From contig JAQTPO010000001.1 in the NCBI GenBank assembly GCA_028712845.1, positions 1-38,361 of the forward strand: a DNA stretch of 38,361 nucleotides. Direction: 5' to 3'. The notes under the pieces were generated by a model. That model saw only the letters and a program-made list of their open reading frames with translations, did no database searches and was not told the DNA's origin. Shown piece by piece: positions 25,889-32,284 of the stretch. Source of the DNA: Dehalococcoidales bacterium (GTDB lineage Bacteria; Chloroflexota; Dehalococcoidia; Dehalococcoidales; Fen-1064). The position numbers and the translations under genes were made by a program. Positions within the stretch are counted from its first letter, which is position 1, and every line of letters starts with the position of its first letter.

Positions 25889-26635
25889 ATGAATATAGTA
25901 GAGACACATAGCGATGCTCCTAATATTAGCGAGAAAAATGCAAATAAAAGCAGGATATTAATAGCTGACGATCATGCGTTGATTCGTATTGCGCTGAAGA
26001 ATATTTTGGAATCTCAGGAAGATTTTCAGGTGATTGCCGAAGCTGAGAATGGTGAAGAAGCCGTTAGATTAGCTGGCAAATTGAAACCGGATATCATAGT
26101 GATGGATATATCGATGCCTAAATTAGATGGTTTGGAAGCGACGAGAATTATAAAAAGGGAAAATCCTGAAATAACTATTATGATTCTTACCGTTCACGCC
26201 GAGAATCAGTATCTTATGGGGATGATAAAAGCCGGTGCTGATGGGTACTTACTAAAAAATGTGCTCGGTAGTGAAGTAATAGAATCAATAAGGACGATAG
26301 CACTTGGCGAATTAGTTTTTAGCCGTCAGCTGTTAAGGCAATTTCTTACTACCTCGTTGCAAGAATCGGTAAGTAATAAACATTCAACAGCATTAGGTGA
26401 AAATGAAACATTGTCGGACCGCGAAATATCAGTAATGAAAATGGTTGCTCGCGGTTTGTCGAATAAAGAAATTGCGATTCAGCTTAATCGAAGCACTCGC
26501 TCTATCAAAGGGTATTTACAAGACATATTTATCAAATTCGGAGTTGTATCACGTACTCAGGCAGTTTTCGAGGCCTTACGGCTTGGTATAGTCAGCAACG
26601 AAATATATGCTGGTCGCGATGCAAAGGACAATTAA
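25889..26635 (+). CDS. NarL/LuxR-family response regulator
   Basis: DNA-binding response regulator (248 aa). The receiver domain (about 22-140) has the acidic pair Asp27/Asp28, phospho-acceptor Asp73 (IIVMDISMP), Thr101 and Lys123. The LuxR-type HTH (about 178-232) reads LSDREISVMKMVARGLSNKEI. ATG 25889 has GGAG at seven bases; ATG 25886 is equally possible. A Ser/Asn-rich linker joins the domains. It overlaps the histidine kinase gene by 29 bases, so the two are one unit. Its location after the catabolic operon suggests it controls that operon in response to substrate (inference). Confidence 0.93.
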   Translation: MNIVETHSDAPNISEKNANKSRILIADDHALIRIALKNILESQEDFQVIAEAENGEEAVRLAGKLKPDIIVMDISMPKLDGLEATRIIKRENPEITIMILTVHAENQYLMGMIKAGADGYLLKNVLGSEVIESIRTIALGELVFSRQLLRQFLTTSLQESVSNKHSTALGENETLSDREISVMKMVARGLSNKEIAIQLNRSTRSIKGYLQDIFIKFGVVSRTQAVFEALRLGIVSNEIYAGRDAKDN

Positions 26636-27713
26636 TACAGTTGGTGTACGCAACCTTCTGAAATATTATCAGCTGTGGATCATTCTCGTTACTACTATTA
26701 TATTGATCTACTTATACTATGTCTGTTCATTCCCATATTCAAATACTCATGGTTGGTTTGATCAATTCTTGTTTAAGGAATATTTATTTCAACTGAACGG
26801 AAGTCTATTTATCATTCCGTTCTTATTTGGTGTCTTTGTCCTGAAATGGCAGTCGGTAGTTGTTTTGTGGATTGTATTGGTCGCGGTAGCGCTGCCTAGG
26901 ATATGGTATTTGAATCTCAGTAACAGCGACTTCATTCAAAATGTTTTCTTCGCATTCGCACCTTTATTGATTCTAACCATAATAAAGATCGAATTAGCTT
27001 GGCGCAACAAAGAAAGAAAAATGTTATTAATGATTGTAGCGGAACGTCAACTACATATAGCCCAGATACTTAAAGCTCAAGAATCGGAGAGGAAACGGCT
27101 TTCAAGAGAGTTGCATGATAGCGTCCTTCAAGACTTAATTGCCGTATCCAGTTATCTGCAAAACATGCTTGACTCAAACGTGCTTAACATTGATATGGAT
27201 AAAAGTGGGAAAATAGAAAGAACTAGAGGCATTCTGACTAACTTAACCGAGAATGTGCGAAGATTAAGCGTTGGCTTGAGGCCAAGTATATTAGATCTTT
27301 TTGGACTAATTGCAGCACTGAAATGGCTCGTCGAGGATTTCGATGGAACGGAAGGGATAAGCGCAAGATGCGAGGTTAATGGTTTGATACGGGATTTTGA
27401 TCCGGAAACTGATATCCTGATATTTCGTCTTGTTCAAGAGGCGATAAACAACATTAAACATCATGCCAATGCAAAGAATGCTCTCATTAAGCTTGAATTT
27501 GCGGACGATTGTTTAAGAGTGTCCATTGAAGATGACGGGAAGGGTTTTTCTTTACCAGAAGTTTTGGCAAATTCAATTTCAAGATTTGAAATGGGGCTAA
27601 TCGGCATGCAGGAAAGGACTAAGGCACTAAATAGCGACCTAAAAATCGAGACTGCGCCTGGGAAAGGAACAAGGGTATCTTTCATTGTCAACTATTTGAA
27701 GGGTAGTAGTTAG
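26607..27713 (+). CDS. membrane sensor histidine kinase, NarX/DegS (HisKA_3) type
   Basis: Sensor kinase (368 aa), partner of the preceding regulator. Four membrane helices are predicted at about 20-42, 62-80, 84-101 and 110-130, with no large outside domain, so sensing is probably within the membrane. The dimerisation box RKRLSRELHDSVLQDLI carries His170. ATP-binding motifs are LVQEAINNIKHHANA (N box), DDGKGFSLPE (G1) and GLIGMQERTKALN (G2), with GKGTRVSF at the end. The start ATG 26607 lies inside the regulator gene; ATG 26619 is an alternative. No separate ribosome site is visible, consistent with translational coupling. Confidence 0.92.
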   Translation: MLVAMQRTINTVGVRNLLKYYQLWIILVTTIILIYLYYVCSFPYSNTHGWFDQFLFKEYLFQLNGSLFIIPFLFGVFVLKWQSVVVLWIVLVAVALPRIWYLNLSNSDFIQNVFFAFAPLLILTIIKIELAWRNKERKMLLMIVAERQLHIAQILKAQESERKRLSRELHDSVLQDLIAVSSYLQNMLDSNVLNIDMDKSGKIERTRGILTNLTENVRRLSVGLRPSILDLFGLIAALKWLVEDFDGTEGISARCEVNGLIRDFDPETDILIFRLVQEAINNIKHHANAKNALIKLEFADDCLRVSIEDDGKGFSLPEVLANSISRFEMGLIGMQERTKALNSDLKIETAPGKGTRVSFIVNYLKGSS

Positions 27714-27766
27714 AATTAATCTGACATTTCCGACAAAATAATCAAGAATTAAAGGAGGAAATGTTA

Positions 27767-27931
27767 GTGACTACAGATTAGAAAATCATCATAAACAAGC
27801 TTGGAGTTATCAAGCTTGCCAAAACATTAGGAAACATATCACAAGCCTGCAGGTTGATAGGATACTCCCGCGATAGCTTCTACCACTTTCAAGAGCTCTA
27901 AGAACAAGGTGGAGAGCTCGGGTGGTTGAAT
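27767..27931 (+). pseudogene. N-terminal remnant of an IS481-type transposase
   Basis: After a perfect AAAGGAGG (27751-27758) a GTG opens a frame with two internal stops (TAG 27779-27781, TAA 27899-27901). Read through, it gives NKLGVIKLAKTLGNISQACR followed by LIGYSRDSFYHFQEL, the conserved HTH start of IS481-family transposases. No catalytic DDE part follows, so it is a decayed scar. Confidence 0.75.
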
Positions 27932-28182
27932 GCTTTGCGAGCGATTCGATTCGCTTGCTGTAGACGGTACCCACGCACAGTTACGCCCTCCTTAAGGCTC
28001 ACATAATCATAGGTAGCACCTCCTTTTACAGCAATACTACTATTATACAGCCCATAGGCGCGCGACGGAGAGTTTATAACGCGAACCTAGTGTCAGTGAG
28101 AGATAAGCAACTGCTGTAGCGATGGGAACGGTTTCTCGAAAGTTTTACCTTTTGAGCGGAGAGGGGCAGTCACAACGAACAG
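27932..28182. other. non-coding stretch upstream of the Fic gene
   Basis: No gene is seen. There is an imperfect hairpin GCGAGCGA-TTCGAT-TCGCTTGC near 27937-27958, and on the minus strand a good ribosome site AAAAGGAGG followed by an ATG that closes after three codons (near 28000-28025). The latter is probably the stump of a deleted gene. Confidence 0.35.
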
Positions 28183-28240
28183 TTGACAAAGTAAAATAAT
28201 AAAATATATAGTTTACCTTAGCGGTATAAAGTAAAATAGG
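28183..28240 (+). promoter_or_regulatory. promoter with repeated AAAGTAAAAT boxes for the fic gene
   Basis: TTGACA (28183-28188), a 16-base spacer and TATATA (28205-28210) make a good promoter. The ten-base AAAGTAAAAT occurs at 28189 (first A from the -35) and again near 28229, and GTTTACC lies between them in the opposite sense. These could be operator sites for autoregulation by the winged-helix end of the Fic protein (inference). Confidence 0.5.
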
Positions 28241-28269
28241 CAAACATATATTTTAGGGAAAACATATTA

Positions 28270-29403
28270 ATGAATATATCTGACTATAAGGCAGGAACGT
28301 GGCGTAAAGGTTACCAATATCAGTACTTTCTGCCAGAAAAGATCAACCATTCATTTGTCTGGACAGACGAGGGCATCAATGAACTTCTGGAAAAAGCTTC
28401 ATTAAGGCTTGGGGAACTGAACTCTTTTTCAAGGTTTGTTCCTGACCCAAATATGTTTATCAAAATGCACATCTTCAAAGAAGCCGTCACATCGAGCCGG
28501 ATTGAAGGGACCCAGACCAATATTGAAGAAGCCATTATCGAAGAAAGAGAGATTAACCCTGAAAAGCGGGATGACTGGCGCGAAGTGAACAACTACGTTA
28601 CCGCAATGAATACCGCTATCGAAGAACTGAAAACTCTGCCGTTGTCTAACCGGTTGATCAGGAATACTCACAAGATTCTGCTTTCGAGTGGACGGGGAGA
28701 ACATAAAAATCCGGGAGAGTTTCGGAAATCGCAGAACTGGATCGGCGGCGCCAGCCTGGCGGATGCAGTGTTCATTCCGCCGGCTCATACTGAGCTGCCT
28801 GACCTATTAGCAGACCTGGAATCATTCTTGCATAATACTGATATTAAGATCCCGCATTTGATTCGCATTGCAATTGCCCATTACCAGTTTGAAACCATCC
28901 ATCCTTTTCTAGACGGTAATGGCAGGATAGGGCGTTTGCTAATTACCTTGTATCTGGTAAGCGCCGGTGTTTTAGAAAAGCCCTTGCTCTATCTGTCAGA
29001 GTTTTTTGAGAAGAATAAAACTCTGTATTACGATAATCTGGAACTGGTCAGGACAAAGAACGATATTGGACAGTGGCTTAAATTCTTTTTAACCGGGGTA
29101 ATCCAGACAGCGGAAAACGGGGAAGCTACCCTGCATAAAATTACTGATTTGAAGGCAACTATCGAGAGAGAGAAAATCCTAACCATGGGTAAACGTGCTA
29201 AACAGGGCTTGGTTCTTCTGCATGCGCTGTTTTCCAAGCCGGTCGTTACCACTAAAGACGTGCAGAATATCACAAGCCTTTCTCCCAAAGCCGCTAATGA
29301 CCTGGTGCAGGCTTTCTTGACAGCAGGCATTCTTAAAGAAACCACTGGATACCAGCGGAACCGTGTTTTTGGCTTTGAAGATTATTTGAGGCTGTTCCGA
29401 TGA
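28270..29403 (+). CDS. Fic-family protein with N-terminal inhibitory motif
   Basis: Fic/DOC domain enzyme (377 aa), expected to AMPylate a target protein on Ser, Thr or Tyr. The full active motif HPFLDGNGRIGR is at 211-222. An inhibitory helix motif SSRIEG (75-80; S-x3-E-G) precedes it, making this a class II self-inhibited Fic. The last 80 residues form a winged-helix-like domain (KDVQNITSLSPKAANDLVQA), common in stand-alone Fic proteins and possibly DNA-binding. No antitoxin gene is adjacent, in keeping with built-in inhibition. ATG 28270 lies in an AT-rich leader without a clear ribosome site. Target protein unknown. Confidence 0.92.
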   Translation: MNISDYKAGTWRKGYQYQYFLPEKINHSFVWTDEGINELLEKASLRLGELNSFSRFVPDPNMFIKMHIFKEAVTSSRIEGTQTNIEEAIIEEREINPEKRDDWREVNNYVTAMNTAIEELKTLPLSNRLIRNTHKILLSSGRGEHKNPGEFRKSQNWIGGASLADAVFIPPAHTELPDLLADLESFLHNTDIKIPHLIRIAIAHYQFETIHPFLDGNGRIGRLLITLYLVSAGVLEKPLLYLSEFFEKNKTLYYDNLELVRTKNDIGQWLKFFLTGVIQTAENGEATLHKITDLKATIEREKILTMGKRAKQGLVLLHALFSKPVVTTKDVQNITSLSPKAANDLVQAFLTAGILKETTGYQRNRVFGFEDYLRLFR

Positions 29404-29599
29404 CGCGCAACCATCTTACGGAAATCGAACCAAATCAGACAAACGCAAATTCTGCCCTGAAAGTTCTATATATTGAACTACTTGGGCTACCGCCTTGGAT
29501 TTGAACTGTAGCGGTTCCAAGACCTATCGCAACAATGGGCCTGAATCTATACACTTCATCTGAAAGTTACCACTTTTTTCATGTGGCATCATTCAACCA
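29404..29599. other. non-coding gap after the Fic gene
   Basis: Nothing recognisable is seen here; together with 29938-30086 it makes up the gene-poor ground around the broken AAA+ gene. The second part contains a short run of GAGCACTGAGCACT-like repeats near 30005-30025 and no ORF of interest. Confidence 0.4.
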
Positions 29600-29937
29600 A
29601 TGCTTCCAATGTGGGCCACCGGCTCAGTGAAAAAGGACGAGCTCGACCTGAAAATTCCAATCTGGGTGATTGCTGCCACCAACCGGATCGACATGCTCAC
29701 GGTCGAGATGAAGTCGCGCTTCGCCATTAAGCATCTGCATGCCTGCAACTGCGCAGATTTCCTGACCATGGTCAAAGGAGTACTCGTGCTCCGCGAGAAT
29801 ACCTCTCTTGAGCTGACTCCACGCGGCTGGATGGAGTGACCCAGGATGTCCGGGATGCCATCCGGGTCGCCAGATTAGCTCCCCAGCTCGGTGTCGAGAA
29901 CTCGTTCAGGTTGCTGCTCAGTGATATTACAATTTGA
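29600..29937 (+). pseudogene. fragment of an AAA+ ATPase (C-terminal half of the ATPase core)
   Basis: The frame from 29600 reads LKIPIWVIAATNRIDMLTVEMKSRF, a sensor-1 Asn followed by an SRF arginine-finger-like motif, as in MCM- or RuvB-like AAA+ proteins. It stops at 29837-29839. Another frame carries on the homology as TQDVRDAIRVARLAPQLGVE to a stop at 29935-29937. The Walker A and B motifs are missing upstream. Thus it is both 5' truncated and frameshifted. Similar ATPases are frequent in mobile islands, but the exact family is not certain. Confidence 0.65.
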
Positions 29938-30086
29938 CGGATTTGCCCTTCAATCATACGGTGGGAGAGGGGGGTCACCCCCAGTACTGGGTAATATACT
30001 CGAGTACTGAGCACTGAGCACTCGGATTCTATCCCGGACGCACATAGATGGAGTCGTTGGCATAGATAGCACGAGATGGTAATTCG

Positions 30087-30290
30087 ATGAGCGTAACCTG
30101 TGAAATTTGCGGTGATGAGTTCAGCAACTCCCAGGGTCTGGCCGGTCTTCAGAAGCTCAAACATGGTGACACAACACCGGCAAAGGTAGAAAGTCCCAAA
30201 ACCGTAACCGCCCGCGCTCTGCCCCTGAAGTACGCCGACCGCTGGCAGAACGCCAATTTCGTAGCTAAAAGCTTGACAAAAACGGAATAG
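30087..30290 (+). CDS. small zinc-finger-like protein, 67 aa
   Basis: The N-terminus TCEICGDEFSNSQGLAGLQKLKHG resembles a C2H2 finger (CxxC at 5-8), but the first expected His is Leu (GLAGL) and only the second remains, so zinc binding by this motif alone is doubtful. The rest is basic and unstructured. The ATG has only a weak ribosome site. A strong terminator follows at 30308. It may be a degenerating gene of the island; nucleic-acid binding is the most that can be suggested. Confidence 0.5.
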   Translation: MSVTCEICGDEFSNSQGLAGLQKLKHGDTTPAKVESPKTVTARALPLKYADRWQNANFVAKSLTKTE

Positions 30291-30307
30291 TATCGTAGCT
30301 TTTAATT

Positions 30308-30350
30308 AAGGCTTGGAGTAAGTCGGTGCAAACCGGCTCCAAGCCTTTTT
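30308..30350 (+). terminator. intrinsic terminator with a two-part stem
   Basis: AAGGCTTGGAG (30308-30318) pairs with CTCCAAGCCTT (30337-30347), enclosing a smaller CGGT-GCAA-ACCG hairpin, and is followed by TTTTT. It ends transcription from the zinc-finger-like ORF. Confidence 0.85.
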
Positions 30351-30379
30351 GTTTGTACCGGCAACTCCAGGAATTCAAT

Positions 30380-30425
30380 AAGGGGTGAGCAACCTGACTG
30401 GAAAGGTTCAGGCTCACCCCTTTTC
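30380..30425 (+). terminator. second intrinsic terminator-like hairpin
   Basis: AAGGGGTGAGC (30380-30390) pairs with GCTCACCCCTT (30412-30422), with AACC/GGTT pairing inside, followed by TTTTCCTTTT. It lies only 30 bases after the previous terminator and 45 before the Mom-like gene, so it may be a leader attenuator for the operon that follows. Confidence 0.75.
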
Positions 30426-30466
30426 CTTTTTCACCAGGCTGCTCACCGCCAGATGCGAGGGATACC

Positions 30467-31165
30467 ATGAGCGCCGGTAGTGTAACGATTAGCACGGTCC
30501 CTGTCCAAGGGACAGGAGCGGGTTCGATTCCCAGCCCGGCGCTCCAGTCGTTTATCGTCAAACCCATTCCCTTCGTGGCAGCGAAGACGTTGATAGTCAA
30601 TAACCACTACTTGCACACGCTCCCCGGCGGGACGAAACTAGCCTTTGGGGTATTCTGCAGAGCGAAGCTCCTGGGCGTAGTCACCCTGGGCGCCGGTCCC
30701 TTCCTTGCCTACCAGTTGGTGGAGGGAGCCCAGCCCGACGACTGCCTCGCCCTGACCAGATTATGGCTATCTCCTGAACTGCCTCGATACTCCGCATCCA
30801 GGGTGCTCGGGATAGCAACGCGTTCCCTCCGGCAGAATACAACTATCAAGTTCCTCATCTCCTACGCGGACCCTTCCGCAGGACATGTAGGAACGATATA
30901 CCAGGCAGCAGGATGGTTGTATACAGGAGTGTCTTCCGCGATGCCCCTCTATGACATCGGAGATGGAAAGCAACACCACTCTCGCTCACTGGCACACATG
31001 CTCGGCACTCACTCGATACGCTACCTCCGTCGAAATGACATCAGCGTTGAAACCGTCCCACAGTCCGCCAAACATCGTTATGTTAATTTCATCGACGGAT
31101 CATGGAGAAGTCGCCTTAAGGCAACAGTCCTGCCCTACCCCAAGAAGGAGGTGCCCCAGGTATGA
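30467..31165 (+). CDS. Mom-like DNA-modification protein (GNAT-fold), overlapping a tRNA-like sequence
   Basis: About 232 aa. The core from residue 28 onward shows the pattern of Mom-family proteins, which modify adenine in phage DNA and so block restriction: an early NNHYLHTLPGGTKLAFGVF, ALTRLWLSPELPR, then ISYADPSAGHVGTIYQAAGW with YTG, and a C-terminal KHRYVNF and YPKKE. The family call rests on my memory of phage Mu Mom (SYAD..H.GTIY..SGWVY). The ATG 30467 has GCGAGGG five bases before it, so translation would run through the tRNA-Gly-like sequence, giving about 26 odd N-terminal residues. No later ATG exists before the core. The stop overlaps the ParB-like start (ATGA). Confidence 0.7.
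   Translation: MSAGSVTISTVPVQGTGAGSIPSPALQSFIVKPIPFVAAKTLIVNNHYLHTLPGGTKLAFGVFCRAKLLGVVTLGAGPFLAYQLVEGAQPDDCLALTRLWLSPELPRYSASRVLGIATRSLRQNTTIKFLISYADPSAGHVGTIYQAAGWLYTGVSSAMPLYDIGDGKQHHSRSLAHMLGTHSIRYLRRNDISVETVPQSAKHRYVNFIDGSWRSRLKATVLPYPKKEVPQV
30471..30546 (+). tRNA. tRNA-Gly(UCC)-like sequence, probably degenerate
   Basis: It folds as a cloverleaf: acceptor GCGCCGG/CCGGCGC, U8-A9, D-stem GTGT/GCAC with loop AACGATTA, anticodon stem GTCCC/GGGAC with loop TGTCCAA, T-loop TTCGATT, discriminator T and an encoded CCA at 30544-30546. Anticodon TCC and U73 fit tRNA-Gly. Two faults: position 33 is G instead of T, and the T-stem GCGGG/CCC-A-GC carries an inserted A (30533). It lies inside the first codons of the Mom-like gene. 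It may be a pseudo-tRNA, an attachment remnant or a regulatory mimic. Confidence 0.6.
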
Positions 31166-31809
31166 AAATAATTGACCTGCCCATCGAAGTCCTTCACGGA
31201 GCCCCCTGGAATCCGAATGTCGCCGATGAAGCTACGTTAGGCAGATTACACCGGAGTATTAGTCGCTACGGGATGGTGCAAAATCTGGTCGTACGTCAAC
31301 TTGATAAAGACGGACATTACGAAGTCCTTTCCGGAAACCAGCGACTGAAAGTCCTTAAAGAGGCGGGCATCTCGCCCGTCCCCTGCGTGGTCGTCGACCT
31401 GAGCGATAACGAAGCTCGTCTCCTCGCCGAAGCACTCAACCGCATCCACGGCGATGACGACCTGGGTCTGCGCGCCGAAGTGATACGTGAGGTTCTAAGG
31501 ACGGTGTCCCCGGAGAAAGTACTGGCGCTTCTTCCTGAAACCACTGCCAGCTTGAATAGCCTATCCACCCTGGGAAAAGAGTCATTAGCGGTTTGCCTTC
31601 AGCAATGGGAGAAAGCCAGGGCGGTCAGATTGAGAACCTTACAATTCCGGCTCACCGCAACGCAGCTCGAAGTGGTCCAGAAGGCTCTAGCCCGGATGAT
31701 GCCTCAGGCTTACCAGTTTCACTCCGATAGCCCCAACCTGCGCAGCACCGCGCTCTACCTGTTATGTAAATCCTATCTCGATAAGGAGGTACTCGATGGA
31801 CAACCCTGA
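31162..31809 (+). CDS. ParB/sulfiredoxin-like domain protein
   Basis: 215 aa. The N-terminal 90 residues form a ParB-like domain: LPIEVLHGAPWNPN, LGRLHRSISRYGMVQNLVVR, YEVLSGNQRLKVLKEAG (GNQR replaces the usual GERR) and PCVVVDLSDNEARLLAEALN. The rest is helical without an obvious HTH. Such proteins act in DNA segregation, as nucleases or as NTP-dependent clamps; island and phage versions often sit near DNA-modification genes. The ATG overlaps the Mom-like stop and has AAGGAGGTG upstream. It overlaps the next gene by 14 bases. Confidence 0.85.
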   Translation: MKIIDLPIEVLHGAPWNPNVADEATLGRLHRSISRYGMVQNLVVRQLDKDGHYEVLSGNQRLKVLKEAGISPVPCVVVDLSDNEARLLAEALNRIHGDDDLGLRAEVIREVLRTVSPEKVLALLPETTASLNSLSTLGKESLAVCLQQWEKARAVRLRTLQFRLTATQLEVVQKALARMMPQAYQFHSDSPNLRSTALYLLCKSYLDKEVLDGQP

Positions 31810-32005
31810 TTTGCCCAAATGCCCCGTCTGTGAAATGCCCCTTTCCGTAAGGCTGGCGCACGGTAGGAAATCGGGCAAACCTTTTGTCATGCTTATCTGC
31901 GCTGCCGATGGCCGGCACTTTCGGGGATTCATTACCCACCGTCCCTATGTCCAGGAACTGCTGGAAAAGCTTGATTCCCTGCAAGAGAAGAGACCTCAGG
32001 AGTAG
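31796..32005 (+). CDS. small zinc-ribbon-like protein, 69 aa
   Basis: The N-terminus KCPVCEMPLSVR carries CxxC (9-12), and a single further Cys follows in MLICAADGRHFRGF with His nearby, which could complete a zinc site. The remainder is a short helix. ATG 31796 has a perfect AAGGAGGT (31783-31790). Its stop TAG shares its last base with the GTG of the next small gene. Function unknown; as part of the recombinase operon it may assist DNA handling. Confidence 0.7.
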   Translation: MDNPDLPKCPVCEMPLSVRLAHGRKSGKPFVMLICAADGRHFRGFITHRPYVQELLEKLDSLQEKRPQE

Positions 32006-32106
32006 TGGGTGAAAGTAGCTATCTACGCCAGGCGGCCAAAGAATTGAAAATCGGTCACGCAACCCGGAAACGATTGCTTGATGTGAGGAAGAAGCCCGGT
32101 GGCTAA
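32005..32106 (+). CDS. very small protein, 33 aa
   Basis: GTG 32005 overlaps the preceding stop (TAGTG) and follows CAGGAG. It reads GESSYLRQAAKELKIGHATR and ends in RKKPGG: a basic, helical, HTH-like fragment. It overlaps the next small gene by eight bases. Too short to class; the overlap pattern is the evidence that it is translated. Confidence 0.45.
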   Translation: MGESSYLRQAAKELKIGHATRKRLLDVRKKPGG

Positions 32107-32284
32107 GAAATCCCAGGAAAATAACGATAAAAGGGTGTTGACAAGTATACACGACGCGTATACACTGTGCGACACACAGGGTAGCAGCGACAGCGGGGTC
32201 GATGTCCTGATGATCAAGAATTTCTTGATTGCCTTAGCTGAAGTAGCACTGGCAATAGCCGCCAGGGAGGTAAATGACCGGTGA
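32099..32284 (+). CDS. small hypothetical protein, 61 aa
   Basis: GTG 32099 follows GAGGA at about nine bases; the stop overlaps the recombinase start by four bases (GTGA). The N-terminal half is polar and the C-terminal half (MIKNFLIALAEVALAIAAREV) is a hydrophobic, amphipathic helix. A promoter-like sequence with an inverted repeat lies inside the coding region (32138-32166), so either the gene contains an internal promoter or it is not translated. A comparable short gene often precedes serine recombinases in islands (weak recollection). Confidence 0.5.
   Translation: MAKKSQENNDKRVLTSIHDAYTLCDTQGSSDSGVDVLMIKNFLIALAEVALAIAAREVNDR
32138..32166 (+). promoter_or_regulatory. promoter with operator-like inverted repeat before the recombinase
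   Basis: A consensus TTGACA (32138-32143) is spaced 17 bases from TACACT (32161-32166). Overlapping it is the inverted repeat GTATAC-ACGACGC-GTATAC (32145-32163), well placed for a repressor or for the recombinase itself. Confidence 0.55.
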
